A stretch of DNA of 64,000 bases from G965247265 sp965247265 (GCA_965247265.1 OZ252002.1:124001-188000), one strand, 5' to 3'; counted from the first letter of the stretch, positions 45,384 through 55,164 are shown. Notes: generated by a model from the sequence alone, not told the origin. A program made the numbers and translations.

Positions 45384-45950
45384 TTACGTACTTTTTGATT
45401 TCCACTTAATGTTACAGCCGATACTCGGCTTTTGGCTAGCGTCTATCTTCTTGCCTAACAGTAAAGACTCGATTGCATTTCTTAAATCTTTTCCTGTAAC
45501 TGGAATATCATTACCGGGCCGCGAATCATCAAGCTGACCTCGGTATACACATTTTATCATCTTGTCAAATACAAAAAAATCAGGCGTGCATGTCGCATCA
45601 TAGCTTTTAGCAGTTTGTTGTGTTTCATCATACATATATGGAAACTTATATCCTTTGGTTAACGCAACTTCCTTCATAAATTTAGGTGCGTCATCAGGGT
45701 AGTTACTTACATCATTAGAGCTAATAGCAATAATACTCACTTGCTTAGAAGGATAATCCTGTCCTAGTTTTACAAGCTCATCTTGAATATGCTTTACAAA
45801 TGGACAGTGGTTACAGATGAACATAATCACTGTTGCAACTTCTCCTCGCAAACTCTGTAGACTCAATTTTTTGTCAGAAACAGTTTCTTGTAAGCAAAAA
45901 TCAGGTGCAACTGTGCCCAATGGCATCATATTGGATAAAGTCTGGACCAT
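45384..45950 (-). CDS. Thioredoxin-fold redoxin (AhpC/TSA-like)
   Basis: 188 residues, cytoplasmic. It opens with LGTVAPDFCLQETVSDKKLSLQSLRGE and has the motif FICNHCPFVKH, a CxxC variant in a redoxin with this type of N-terminus. YKFPYMYDETQQTAKSYDATCTPDFFVFD and QLDDSRPGNDIPVTGKDLR are typical of the small family of cytosolic thiol-dependent reductases/peroxiredoxin-like proteins. Substrate unknown. Divergent from the metK fragment. Confidence 0.85.
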   Translation of the reverse strand: MVQTLSNMMPLGTVAPDFCLQETVSDKKLSLQSLRGEVATVIMFICNHCPFVKHIQDELVKLGQDYPSKQVSIIAISSNDVSNYPDDAPKFMKEVALTKGYKFPYMYDETQQTAKSYDATCTPDFFVFDKMIKCVYRGQLDDSRPGNDIPVTGKDLRNAIESLLLGKKIDASQKPSIGCNIKWKSKST

Positions 45951-46069
45951 TTTGTGATAAATCCCTTATATTTTTAATTACATGAATGCGTACAATAGCG
46001 CGCTTTCTATATAGTGTTAACGTATAACTACTCTATAGTATCCAGATAGAAAATTAAGGAATTAATTCG

Positions 46070-46348
46070 ATGTCGAGCAAACGAGTGTTTACCTCTGAAT
46101 CTGTTTCAGAGGGTCATCCAGATAAAATGGCAGATCAAATTTCGGATGCAATTTTAGCGCAAGATCTAGATGCGCGGGTCGCATGTGAAACACTCGTTAA
46201 AACAGGCCTGGTTATGCTTGCTGGAGAGATCACAACATCTGCACAGATAGAATTTGAAGAGATAACTCGCGGCACTATTAACAAAATTGGTTATGATCAT
46301 TCAGCAGTAGGATTTGATGGCCACAACTGCGCGACTAAATTCTTATAG
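46070..46348 (+). pseudogene. metK: S-adenosylmethionine synthetase, N-terminal fragment
   Basis: 92 residues where about 380 are expected. The start is convincing: VFTSESVSEGHPDKMADQISDA and ARVACETLVKTGLVMLAGEITTSA, but the SAM synthetase ends after GFDGHNCA, then a few unrelated residues and a stop; rsmE begins 20 bp later. All of the catalytic C-terminal three quarters is absent. The typical ISDAVLDAIL stretch is here ISDAIL, a four-residue gap consistent with a deletion between the repeats GATGCA...GATGCA. Either a large deletion, a relic beside an intact copy elsewhere, or a mis-join. Confidence 0.85.
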
Positions 46349-46368
46349 TTACCGCTCGCTTTTCCTTA

Positions 46369-47103
46369 ATGCGAGTAGTTCGTCTGTATGTAAATGTAGC
46401 ACTAGAATTGCATAATGAATTAGTGCTCGAAGAAGCAACACTTCATTATGCTGCAAATGTTCTACGTTTAAATAAAAAGTCGACATTATCATTATTTAAT
46501 GGTGATGGATTTGATTATTCGTGCAAGATTCTTTCTTCCCAAAATAAATCATTAACGCTAAAAATCATAGAAAAAATTGTTGTAGTCAATGAGTCGCCTT
46601 TAATCACTAATCTAATTTTAGGGATTTCTAAAACAGCACATATGGATTACGCAATTCAAAAATGTGTAGAAGCAGGTGTTACAAATTTTTTCCCAGTATT
46701 TACGGAACGCACAACATATAAATCATCTGAAAAATCTGATAACAATAAGCGTATACACTGGAATAAAATTATTATCAGCGCATGTGAACAATGTGGACGG
46801 GCAAAATTACCCCATCTGAATAATATTGATGAGTTTAGAAATATTAAAAAACTGCCCAGTTCAACTTTAGGTCTAGTCCTTGATCAAAATGCTACTCAAT
46901 CAATCACAGCCTTTAAAGACGTAGTGTTACCTGAAGTGTGGCTATTGGTTGGCCCAGAAGGTGGATTAACGCATGTTGAATTGGAACTAGCTAATAATAA
47001 TGGCTATAAATCTGTAGCGTGTGGGCCTCGCGTACTCAGAACAGAATCGGCAGCTCATTCTGCTTTAATTGCTTCGCAATTAATGTGGGGAGACTTGCAG
47101 TAA
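46369..47103 (+). CDS. rsmE: 16S rRNA m3U1498 methyltransferase
   Basis: 244 residues, SPOUT fold. VRLYVN opens the N-terminal PUA-like part; the C-terminal SPOUT knot shows LLVGPEGGLTHVELELA and GPRVLRTESAAHSALIASQLMWGD. Methylates U1498 of 16S rRNA. The gene is complete, yet the metK fragment ends 20 bp upstream, so the upstream junction is probably a deletion. Confidence 0.95.
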   Translation: MRVVRLYVNVALELHNELVLEEATLHYAANVLRLNKKSTLSLFNGDGFDYSCKILSSQNKSLTLKIIEKIVVVNESPLITNLILGISKTAHMDYAIQKCVEAGVTNFFPVFTERTTYKSSEKSDNNKRIHWNKIIISACEQCGRAKLPHLNNIDEFRNIKKLPSSTLGLVLDQNATQSITAFKDVVLPEVWLLVGPEGGLTHVELELANNNGYKSVACGPRVLRTESAAHSALIASQLMWGDLQ

Positions 47104-47119
47104 ATCTGATTAACAATCC

Positions 47120-47602
47120 TCAACTTGCCCGAGTTGCAAGAATTGATTCTAACTTTTCAAAATTTGGAATCGCGAGTTCCTTACTACCAATTTTTACGTG
47201 ACTTGAAATGACTTCGGAATGTTTGCTCATCATCCCCTCATGATTAATTAATGCGCGACTATCTAAAATTAGTGGTCTTGGTATGGATTGAACTTCAATT
47301 GCGTAGTAGGGAAATTGATCCACTTTTTCTATTGCATAGCAAATAACTGCACGAAATTGACTCGTTTTAGAGACTCTGGGTTGATTGCATAATTGATCGA
47401 AAGATATTACTGGCACGATAAAATCCTCCCATTCAATTTCTCCTATCAGCCAATCACTCTTATCGCCTTCATCAATTGTTTGAATCGTTGGTTTATAAAC
47501 AATTTCTTTAACAATTGATTTTGGCAGTAGTAATTCACTACCACTTAAAGGCAATAATATACAGCTAAGTGTTTGGTAATATTTATCTGCAGCCAATGAC
47601 AT
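47120..47602 (-). CDS. chpC: CheW-like protein, ChpC type
   Basis: 160 residues of a single CheW domain. It fits ChpC: the second CheW of the type IV pilus Chp system, encoded after PilL, which links other receptors to the kinase. LPLSGSELLLPKSIVKEIVYKP, EWEDFIVPVISFDQLCNQP and VIC are the barrel strands. Convergent with rsmE, 12 bp from the end of PilL. Confidence 0.8.
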   Translation of the reverse strand: MSLAADKYYQTLSCILLPLSGSELLLPKSIVKEIVYKPTIQTIDEGDKSDWLIGEIEWEDFIVPVISFDQLCNQPRVSKTSQFRAVICYAIEKVDQFPYYAIEVQSIPRPLILDSRALINHEGMMSKHSEVISSHVKIGSKELAIPNFEKLESILATRAS

Positions 47603-47614
47603 AACTTTAAATCT

Positions 47615-48835
47615 TTACATCACGTTTTTAATATGATTCAACAATTCACCTTCATTATAAGGTTTGCCTAGATAATGCTGAACACCAATGTCAAATGCTC
47701 TCTGGCGATGTTTGTCACCTGTACGAGAGGTAATCATAATAATAGGCACATCTTTTAATCTGGCATTATTTCTCACATGGGTAGCTAACTCATACCCATC
47801 CATGCGTGGCATCTCAATATCAAGAAGGATTAAATCTGGTGTAAAATCTTGTAATTGTTGTACAGCATCGACACCGTCTTTAGCAGTAACAACTTTATAC
47901 TCATTACGTTCTAAGAAACGTGTCGTTACTTTGCGAATGGTAATTGAATCATCAACAACCAAAATCGCTGGCGTACTATTAGATATGCTTTCATTTGTTT
48001 GATCAGCATTCCCCATTTGGTCAATGGACTCCAATCGAACTAAACCTTGTGTATCTATTATTAGTACTACACTACCATCACCTAAAATTGTTGCGCCTGA
48101 TACTGCTGGCAATCGACTTAATTGTGATGCTAGTGGCTTTACTGCAATTTCACGATTACCCAATGTAGCTTCCACATGAATTGCTAACCGAGAATCTCCA
48201 GAACGAACCAGTAAAACTGGAAATAATAAATCTGCACCATCTAATTGTGGGTGACACACATCGAGCAAGGAGCCCAAATGACAAAGCCGATAGTCTTTTC
48301 CTGCATAGTGGTATGACGCATTACGGTCTTCATACTTTTGCTTCAACTCGTGAGTTGATAATCGCACAACACCTTCAACACTTGACAAAGGAACTGCATA
48401 TACCTCATCTCCACATTTGACTAATAATGCCTGAGCAATAGCTAAGGTAAATGGAATGCGTATAGTAAAAGTTGCCCCTTTGCCTGGTATAGAATCGATT
48501 TGAAAATACCCACCCACTTGCTTCAATTCATTTGCTACTACATCCATGCCAACACCACGGCCGGATACTTGAGTTACTTCATCAGCTGTACTAAATTCTG
48601 GTGTCATGATCAGATTCAATGTCTCCCGCTCTGGCATATTCACATCCTCAATCAAGCCTAAGTCTAATGCCTTACTCTTTATCTTTTCTGGATCGATGCC
48701 AACTCCATCATCTGATACTTCGATTACAATTTCAGCGCCTTCGCGCATTACAGTAATCGATATCTCACCATTAGCAGGTTTATCTGTTCGAGAACGTTGT
48801 TCCCTGTCTTCGATCGATACCGTGTGATATTGCAT
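47615..48835 (-). CDS. pilL: PilL/ChpA C-terminal fragment (HATPase-CheW-receiver)
   Basis: The frame joins to the upstream fragment by EDREQRSRTDKPANGEI. It holds the rest of the histidine kinase ATPase (DDGVGIDPEKIKSKAL; VSGRGVGMDVVANELKQVGG; GKGATFTIRIPFTLAIAQAL), a CheW-like domain (about 120-250) and a C-terminal receiver (ILVVDDSITIRKV; DLILLDIEMPRMDGYEL; GVQHYLGKP). The apparent Met start is out of frame and not real. Loss of frame is caused by a duplicated TCGA at 48811-48818 (GTATCGATCGAAG). Confidence 0.85.
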   Translation of the reverse strand: MQYHTVSIEDREQRSRTDKPANGEISITVMREGAEIVIEVSDDGVGIDPEKIKSKALDLGLIEDVNMPERETLNLIMTPEFSTADEVTQVSGRGVGMDVVANELKQVGGYFQIDSIPGKGATFTIRIPFTLAIAQALLVKCGDEVYAVPLSSVEGVVRLSTHELKQKYEDRNASYHYAGKDYRLCHLGSLLDVCHPQLDGADLLFPVLLVRSGDSRLAIHVEATLGNREIAVKPLASQLSRLPAVSGATILGDGSVVLIIDTQGLVRLESIDQMGNADQTNESISNSTPAILVVDDSITIRKVTTRFLERNEYKVVTAKDGVDAVQQLQDFTPDLILLDIEMPRMDGYELATHVRNNARLKDVPIIMITSRTGDKHRQRAFDIGVQHYLGKPYNEGELLNHIKNVM

Positions 48836-51653
48836 TTCGAATTAAATGTTCAAGTGGTGCCACAACACGATTCAATATTGAACTATCAATCTCTGTCTCA
48901 GCACCGTTTACTTTTAGCTCTGCATCTTTATCCAGTTCCCTGGCGGTTTGTCTAACAATTCTCTGCATACGAGGTACCAACTGATTAAACTGCACCATTC
49001 GTGTACGCATTAACCCTTCTTGCAAATCAGTACTAATTCGATGCTGTTGAAGCAATAGCGTTTCTGATTCACGCACCTGATCGTATAAAAGTTCTTTTAC
49101 ACTTAACAAGTCATTCACACTTTCTGCAAGCGAACGTGATAGCTGCTGAATATTAGAATATCGATCTAATTCCAAGGGATCAAAATCATCTAGATTTGGA
49201 TTATCGTGCGCATGCCGTGAAAGAATTTGGGTCTCAGTTTCAAGTTCTAAATTACGCAACTGTTCTCGCAATCTATTTACAACTTGATCGAGCTCATTAA
49301 TGCTTGAAATATATTTACTACTTGTTTGTTCAAGTCGCGCCTGAAAAATATTAATCTCTCCAGCATTATTTACTAAATTATCTAACATGTCTGCTTGTAA
49401 TCGAATTGCTTGCTGTGGTGATACTACTGGCTGAACGTTAGTTTGATCCTCCTGCCCCACAATAGATCTAAGAACAGGGATTTTTACAACAGGTTTAGAT
49501 ACAACTTTTTCTTCTTCAATCTCCTTTGCCCCGACAGGCTCTGTAACTGTTTGCTCAATATTAGTAGATAGACCTTCAAAAGAGCCATCATCGCCTCTAG
49601 CGTTTTGGATCTCAGCAATTAAGCCTGATGCCGGATAAACAGGTCGCTTTGAAATTGCTTCCTCAATCATTTCATGCAACGTATCAAGACATCGCTGCAA
49701 TAATGTAAATATACTATCAGTTGCTTCGAGCAAACCTTCAGTAATAGGATTTACCAAAGATTCTATAGCATGACTAAAATCACCAATATTGCTGTAAGCT
49801 GCCATTCGAGCACTGCCTTTGAGCGTATGCAGCTGTCGACGAAACTCTGAAACAGAGCTTTCATCATCACTATTTTTTTGCCATCTTTCTAAACATTCAT
49901 TGCAGGTCGATAAAATGTCACTGGCTTCCTCAAGAAATATTTCTGTTAAATCGGCATCTTTATCCTCAAATAAATCTGCGCTCTCCAGATCTGGCTCATC
50001 AAAAATCGCACTGTCCTTGAGTGTAATGAGCTGAGTTTTTTCTAGGTTAGATTCTTTGTCTTGTACAGCTGTAAAAACTACTTCATCTAAAACTGGTATC
50101 ACTACACACTTTAAAGCTACGGCCTGTTGGAGTAGTTTTGCATCAACATCTATTTGATTGTGATTTTTATCAATCTTCGAAATTACTTCATTAAAGTTCT
50201 CCACGCATGCGGCCACAACGTCATACTGTTGCCCTTGAATTTGCTGATTTTGTTGACTGCATTCGTGACAGAATTCTTCTAATGGACCGCATATCTTAAT
50301 GATTGCATCGACCTCTGCAGTACGCGCTGATCCAAACAAAGTATGTAACGCGTGAGTCATTTTCTCATCTACTGAGATAATTCTTTCAGTCTCATGCGCC
50401 TTAATAATTTTCTCTAAGGTTTGAATATGTTGTCGTGCTTCATTAATAAATATGGCATTTAATTCTGCATCAAAGTCTTCATTACTAGATGCAACTATAT
50501 TATCTTCAATTTCTTTTATCTGTGCTTGCAAAGCTTCTGAGGAATTATCTGCTTCAACAATACCTTCTACGTGATCATTACTTGATGCTGCTTGAATTTC
50601 AAATTTAGTGTTTTCAATATCATCATCGACACTCTTAACGATTTCTTTTTCGCTTTTGTGAAAACGTTGTGCAGAATCTATTAGAGCTTGAATATCACTT
50701 GCAGGTATATTCCCAATCTTTAACTGCGTTAATAACTGCTGCAAACATTCAACAGACTGACTCAATAATGCATGCAATTCAGGTGTAACTTGAATGCTAT
50801 TTTCAATCACCTTATTGAGAATTCTTTCAAAATGCCACGCAAACTCTCCCATTATCTCAGCGCCTACAAGACGCCCACTTCCTTTTAGAGTGTGAAAAGA
50901 GCGACGCGTTGTAATTAATGCTTCTTCATTTTGTGAATCATCGCGCCACGCTGGCAGGTTTCGTGAAATTTTTTCTATTTCTTCTTCAGCTTCTTCAATA
51001 AATATTTCTATAACATCTTTTTCTGAAGCTTGCTTTAAAACTCGTAACTCTTTCCCAACACCATTCTCTTTGATAATTATTTTATAATTAGCAGCCTCAT
51101 GATCAGGTTGCAGAAAGACATCTTCATGTAATGACTCATCAATTACATGCGGAACTTCGTTTGAATCTTCAGAAGATAAATTAACTTCTTCAATGTTCTC
51201 CGGCGCAGCCAGAGCTATACTTGATTCTTCATCTACATCAGTTAAGTCAACGCTTTTTAAATCAGTGCCTTGCTCATAATCTGCTTCGTTAATATCGAGC
51301 AAGTTAGTTTCTTCAAGACCAACATTAGTAAGATCAACTTCAGCTTCAACCTCATTCTCATTTTTTAGTTCTAACGCTTGATCATTGAACTCTATTTCGT
51401 TTACTGAAGAAGTAAAATTTAAATCTTGTGCATCATTACTTTCTGGTTTTTGAGTATCTGAATATGCGAATTTGTTTTTATCTTCTTCAACAAATTTTTC
51501 TTGATTAGCTTCAGTTCCAATTTCAGGCTTTTCTTCTAATGGCGGTGTGTTGTCACATTTATTTGATTCTATTGCGCTAGCATCATTAGTATTTGTTGCG
51601 CTCTTAGCATCCTCGCCCGTAATTTCTGCAAACATGTCCGCATCAATGGACAA
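48780..51653 (-). CDS. pilL: PilL/ChpA central fragment (Hpt domains and kinase start)
   Basis: 957 residues. Three Hpt-like modules are visible: FHTLKGSGRLVGAEIM (about 250), HALHTLFGSARTAEV (about 434) and LHTLKGSARMAAYSNI (about 608). They carry the phosphorylatable His of a Chp-type CheA. After an acidic linker come the dimerisation region and the start of the ATPase (DSSILNRVVAPLEHLIRNAISHGI), where the frame breaks. The reading upstream of its Met joins the 51694-53523 fragment: NIDLNKEVGLAELSATTLGLSIDADM. Confidence 0.85.
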   Translation of the reverse strand: MSIDADMFAEITGEDAKSATNTNDASAIESNKCDNTPPLEEKPEIGTEANQEKFVEEDKNKFAYSDTQKPESNDAQDLNFTSSVNEIEFNDQALELKNENEVEAEVDLTNVGLEETNLLDINEADYEQGTDLKSVDLTDVDEESSIALAAPENIEEVNLSSEDSNEVPHVIDESLHEDVFLQPDHEAANYKIIIKENGVGKELRVLKQASEKDVIEIFIEEAEEEIEKISRNLPAWRDDSQNEEALITTRRSFHTLKGSGRLVGAEIMGEFAWHFERILNKVIENSIQVTPELHALLSQSVECLQQLLTQLKIGNIPASDIQALIDSAQRFHKSEKEIVKSVDDDIENTKFEIQAASSNDHVEGIVEADNSSEALQAQIKEIEDNIVASSNEDFDAELNAIFINEARQHIQTLEKIIKAHETERIISVDEKMTHALHTLFGSARTAEVDAIIKICGPLEEFCHECSQQNQQIQGQQYDVVAACVENFNEVISKIDKNHNQIDVDAKLLQQAVALKCVVIPVLDEVVFTAVQDKESNLEKTQLITLKDSAIFDEPDLESADLFEDKDADLTEIFLEEASDILSTCNECLERWQKNSDDESSVSEFRRQLHTLKGSARMAAYSNIGDFSHAIESLVNPITEGLLEATDSIFTLLQRCLDTLHEMIEEAISKRPVYPASGLIAEIQNARGDDGSFEGLSTNIEQTVTEPVGAKEIEEEKVVSKPVVKIPVLRSIVGQEDQTNVQPVVSPQQAIRLQADMLDNLVNNAGEINIFQARLEQTSSKYISSINELDQVVNRLREQLRNLELETETQILSRHAHDNPNLDDFDPLELDRYSNIQQLSRSLAESVNDLLSVKELLYDQVRESETLLLQQHRISTDLQEGLMRTRMVQFNQLVPRMQRIVRQTARELDKDAELKVNGAETEIDSSILNRVVAPLEHLIRNAISHGIDRRQGTTFSNR

Positions 51654-51693
51654 TCCTAAAGTGGTTGCGCTGAGCTCAGCTAGACCTACTTCT

Positions 51694-53523
51694 TTATTTA
51701 AATCTATGTTTTTTTCCTACTTCAGCTTCACTGCTGACGCTTTGATCTTCTGGCTTTTCATTTATAAGCTCATCTACTTCTATAGTTTGTATTGTTCCAT
51801 TTTCATCATAATGCGCTAATTCACTGCCAATAAGCTTAGAAACACTTTCTATACCGTAATTAACGATATCTTTAGGATTGTCTTCTTCAGAAATAATGGC
51901 CTCTAGATAGCATTCAACACTTGTTACCGAATCTGCAAATGCATTTAACTTATCTGGCTGCGTACTCAATTCCTCTGCGGCCTGACCGCCAATTAAGTAA
52001 GCTTGGACATTTTCCAAAATTGCAGCTGCATCATTAAAGTTTAGTATCAATAAAGCACCAATTATTCTTCTAAGACAATTTTGTATTTCCTCAAGCTTTG
52101 AATCTTCTTCTGGAGATGACAACAATTGTGAAATTGCATCTTTTGCATCTTCTAATTCTGCAAGCGTCTCGGTAATTGTTTGCGCTTGTATCTTTATAAG
52201 TTGATTCTTATCAATACCATCATCAAAGTCATCATTATCAGATCTTTCAACTAGCTGAATATCTGGCTGGTTTGCACATCGATAATTTACAAAATTTTCA
52301 ACAATGCCCTCTGCTTTTATTAATGTCTCAGCCACTTTTACAAAACTGCCATCTGCATGTTCCAACTCTTCAGCTGATAATCCATTTAATACAGATACAT
52401 CACGCATTACTTCTTCTCTAGGCTCTTCTAAACCAAGCATGCTCAATGTATCAGCAATTTTTTGCAGGCTTTGCCCTATCTCATGTACATTTTCTGGCGA
52501 ACGCTTTTCACTATGAATATAGTGTTCAATAGAGTCTTTTACGCTTGCAATGTCTTCATATAAAGCTTTTGATACAGCATCTAATACATCTACATTAGGT
52601 CCAGACATACTTTCTCGCATTTCATTTAGTGCGATGTCATTTGGAATTAAATCTTTTAGCCCATAAGCAGTTTTAATTTTCTTTACTATTCGACCTCGCT
52701 CTTGCGAAATTCCAACATAATAAAGTAAATTTTTAATCAAGCTTAAGGGAATATTTTTTGCAAAAGTTACCTCGTCAGATTCAACAAATTTTTTAATTTG
52801 TCGGTCAACTTGCCCCAACAAAGAAGCTAAACCTGCACTTGTTTGCAATGTACCAATGGCAACAGCCTGAGCTACACCGCTTGTAATCCACCATAACCTA
52901 CGTGATGCAAGCTCTTTTGAACACTGATGCATTCGAATTGTAACTTTGCAAATTTTAGTTGCGGCATTTGGAATATCTTTGTTCTGAATTAAGCTTACAA
53001 GACCAATTTGAAAACCATAGCGAATCTTTTTCGCATACTCTTGCGCCTGCATTCCAAACTCTGTGCTAACATCTGGAACATTAATTTCGTCTAAGTTTGG
53101 AAAAAATAGGATATGTTCAGAAAGTAATGGCGCTTTTCTAACACCTCTTAAGTCATTGAGTAGCGGTAGCAAAACAACAGGCACATCTTTATGCCCAGCT
53201 TGCACATACTCAAGATAATCAGACATTTGCAGAATGCCTCGTGATATCGTTTCTTGTGCTTTTTCTTTTTGCGAGATGGAATCATCAATCAACCCATCAA
53301 CCACGCTACCCATCTCGCGCGCCAAAACTGCGGCACCGTTAATCTGTACTAACTGCAGTGTTCGCTCAATTTGAGTAAGTGATTTTGTAACGTCTTGTAA
53401 AGGAGCAACATCTGACTCATCATCAACATAGGATTGCAAGTTACCTCGAGCATCATCGATTATGATATCGATCTCGGATTTGACCTTCCTAACGGCAGCT
53501 TTTTCTAGAGCGCTATTTCGCAT
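51694..53523 (-). CDS. pilL: PilL/ChpA N-terminal fragment
   Basis: 609 residues from ATG 53523. All-helical N-terminal part of a ChpA/PilL: RLWWITSGVAQAVAIG is a typical PilL segment, and the rest is a chain of helical Hpt-like bundles without obvious His. It ends at a seven-T run (51709-51715; A7 on the coding strand): with six A the reading is EVGKNIDLNKE and continues into the next fragment. The complete pilL would span 47615-53523, about 1970 residues. In type IV pilus systems the kinase phosphorylates PilG and PilH. Confidence 0.85.
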   Translation of the reverse strand: MRNSALEKAAVRKVKSEIDIIIDDARGNLQSYVDDESDVAPLQDVTKSLTQIERTLQLVQINGAAVLAREMGSVVDGLIDDSISQKEKAQETISRGILQMSDYLEYVQAGHKDVPVVLLPLLNDLRGVRKAPLLSEHILFFPNLDEINVPDVSTEFGMQAQEYAKKIRYGFQIGLVSLIQNKDIPNAATKICKVTIRMHQCSKELASRRLWWITSGVAQAVAIGTLQTSAGLASLLGQVDRQIKKFVESDEVTFAKNIPLSLIKNLLYYVGISQERGRIVKKIKTAYGLKDLIPNDIALNEMRESMSGPNVDVLDAVSKALYEDIASVKDSIEHYIHSEKRSPENVHEIGQSLQKIADTLSMLGLEEPREEVMRDVSVLNGLSAEELEHADGSFVKVAETLIKAEGIVENFVNYRCANQPDIQLVERSDNDDFDDGIDKNQLIKIQAQTITETLAELEDAKDAISQLLSSPEEDSKLEEIQNCLRRIIGALLILNFNDAAAILENVQAYLIGGQAAEELSTQPDKLNAFADSVTSVECYLEAIISEEDNPKDIVNYGIESVSKLIGSELAHYDENGTIQTIEVDELINEKPEDQSVSSEAEVGKKHRFK

Positions 53524-53565
53524 TTTTATTTTTTGTTGATAAATTTAATATTTCGGCCTTATTGC

Positions 53566-54879
53566 TTAGGAGGCTAACCTGCTGTCAACAGCATTATCTT
53601 CTTCAATGGTTTTAGGCAGCTTAAAGCCTGCAACAGAGCGTTTGAGCTCCTGTGCTAATGTTGTGAGTTTATCCACCCAACTAGCAGTGTTACTGGCACC
53701 ATCGGATGTTTGCATTGTAATTTCTTGAATAACATTCATTGTTTGAGTCACATTACCAGCTTCTTTGGTTTGTTTATCTGTCGCATCTGAAATGTTTTGA
53801 ATAAGCGCAGCAAGATTATCTGAAACTGACTCAATTTCTGTCAGCACCTCACCGGCATTAACTGCAAGTTTTGCACCACTTACAACATTTGTTGTACTTT
53901 GTTCCATAGAGATTACCGCTTCATTAGTATCACTTTGAATCGTCTTAACAAGTGCTTCAATTTGTTTGGTCGCTGTACCTGCACGTTCCGCAAGTCTTTG
54001 TACCTCGTCTGCAACAACTGCGAACCCTCTTCCTGCTTCGCCTGCCGTAGATGCCTGAATTGCTGCATTTAATGCAAGAATATTTGTTTGATCTGCAATC
54101 TCATCTATCAATCCAATAATGTCACCAATTTCCTGCGAACTTTCACCTAGTCGTTTAATTCGTTTTGAAGTTTCCTGAATTTGTTCTCGAATTGTATCCA
54201 TACCATCAATTGTACGACTCACAGCTTGTGCGCCTTTATGAGCAATGTTTACAGATTTCTGCGCAACATTAGCTGAGCTTTTAGCATGTTCAGATACTTG
54301 CTTAATGGATTTAGCCATTTCTGAAACAACTGAAGTTACATTTGCAATTTCGCGCGCTTGTTTCTGATTTGAGTCCATTAGATTTTTAGTTGAATCTTGT
54401 GTTACCTCTGCAGCTGATGCGACTTGCCTAGAAGTATTGTTAATTGTATGAACAAGATTACGGAGAGCATCGATTGAGAAATTAACTGAATCAGCAATTG
54501 CACCTGTTGTGTCTTCTGTAACGGTTGTATGAACTGTTAAGTCACCTTCAGCAAGATTAGTCATCTCATCCAGTAACAACAAAATTGCCTGTTGGTTTCT
54601 ACGGTTCTGCTCATCTACTGCTGCCAGTTGCTGCTTAACCTTCCCTCCCCATTTGTTAGCTAGATAAAGGAATAAAGATAAACAACCCATGCCTAATGCA
54701 AATAAAACGGTGGCAAATCCAAAATTATTAGAATTAATTCCAAAAAGTTTTCCTAAATCAAAAGCAAGAACCACCATAACCGCCATAATCAAAATTGATA
54801 GTAATGCGAGTGTGGTTAAAATCGGTTTACTAGTTGAGGTGTCTTTATTTGCACGTGCGATTGACTTTGGTAAGGCCAT
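53566..54879 (-). CDS. pilJ: Type IV pilus methyl-accepting chemoreceptor (PilJ), without large periplasmic domain
   Basis: 437 residues. Two close membrane helices (ILTTLALLSILIMAVMVVLAF; FATVLFALGMGCLSLFLYLA) are separated by only about 15 residues. A HAMP-like linker follows, then the methyl-accepting coiled coil with the hairpin DEIADQTNILALNAAIQAS and AGRGFAVVADEVQRLAERAG. P. aeruginosa PilJ is about 680 residues, with a long periplasmic PilJ sensor; that sensor is missing here. Located between pilI and pilL as in other Chp clusters. Confidence 0.88.
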   Translation of the reverse strand: MALPKSIARANKDTSTSKPILTTLALLSILIMAVMVVLAFDLGKLFGINSNNFGFATVLFALGMGCLSLFLYLANKWGGKVKQQLAAVDEQNRRNQQAILLLLDEMTNLAEGDLTVHTTVTEDTTGAIADSVNFSIDALRNLVHTINNTSRQVASAAEVTQDSTKNLMDSNQKQAREIANVTSVVSEMAKSIKQVSEHAKSSANVAQKSVNIAHKGAQAVSRTIDGMDTIREQIQETSKRIKRLGESSQEIGDIIGLIDEIADQTNILALNAAIQASTAGEAGRGFAVVADEVQRLAERAGTATKQIEALVKTIQSDTNEAVISMEQSTTNVVSGAKLAVNAGEVLTEIESVSDNLAALIQNISDATDKQTKEAGNVTQTMNVIQEITMQTSDGASNTASWVDKLTTLAQELKRSVAGFKLPKTIEEDNAVDSRLAS

Positions 54880-55103
54880 ATCTAATTTATTCCTAGTAGA
54901 GAGCTTATGTTATCGATAATATTTTCAGTTTCATGGGTTAGGTGATTTATTCGGAAGAGTCTTTCTCTTCACAAATACACACCTAAAATCAATAAGATCC
55001 AGACACTAATGATTCGGGGGAACGACTATTAATAAGGTACTGCTGTGTCGTGAAAATAATCACTTTCATCGGTTTGAATCAGGGTTTACGCAAGTAAAAA
55101 AGC

Positions 55104-55125
55104 CATGCGCACAAATGCATGTTTT
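55104..55125 (-). terminator. Terminator after pilI
   Basis: On the minus strand CATGC-...-GCATG followed by GCTTTTTT, 40 bp beyond the pilI stop and upstream of pilJ. It splits pilGHI from pilJL, perhaps as an attenuator. Confidence 0.55.
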
Positions 55126-55164
55126 TTGAGTTGCTACGGAATTGTGAATCGAATCAATATTGAA

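Noticed and set aside
55104..55125. Riboswitch-like or sRNA element between pilI and pilJ
   Set aside because: Only a simple hairpin with a T tail; best read as a terminator.
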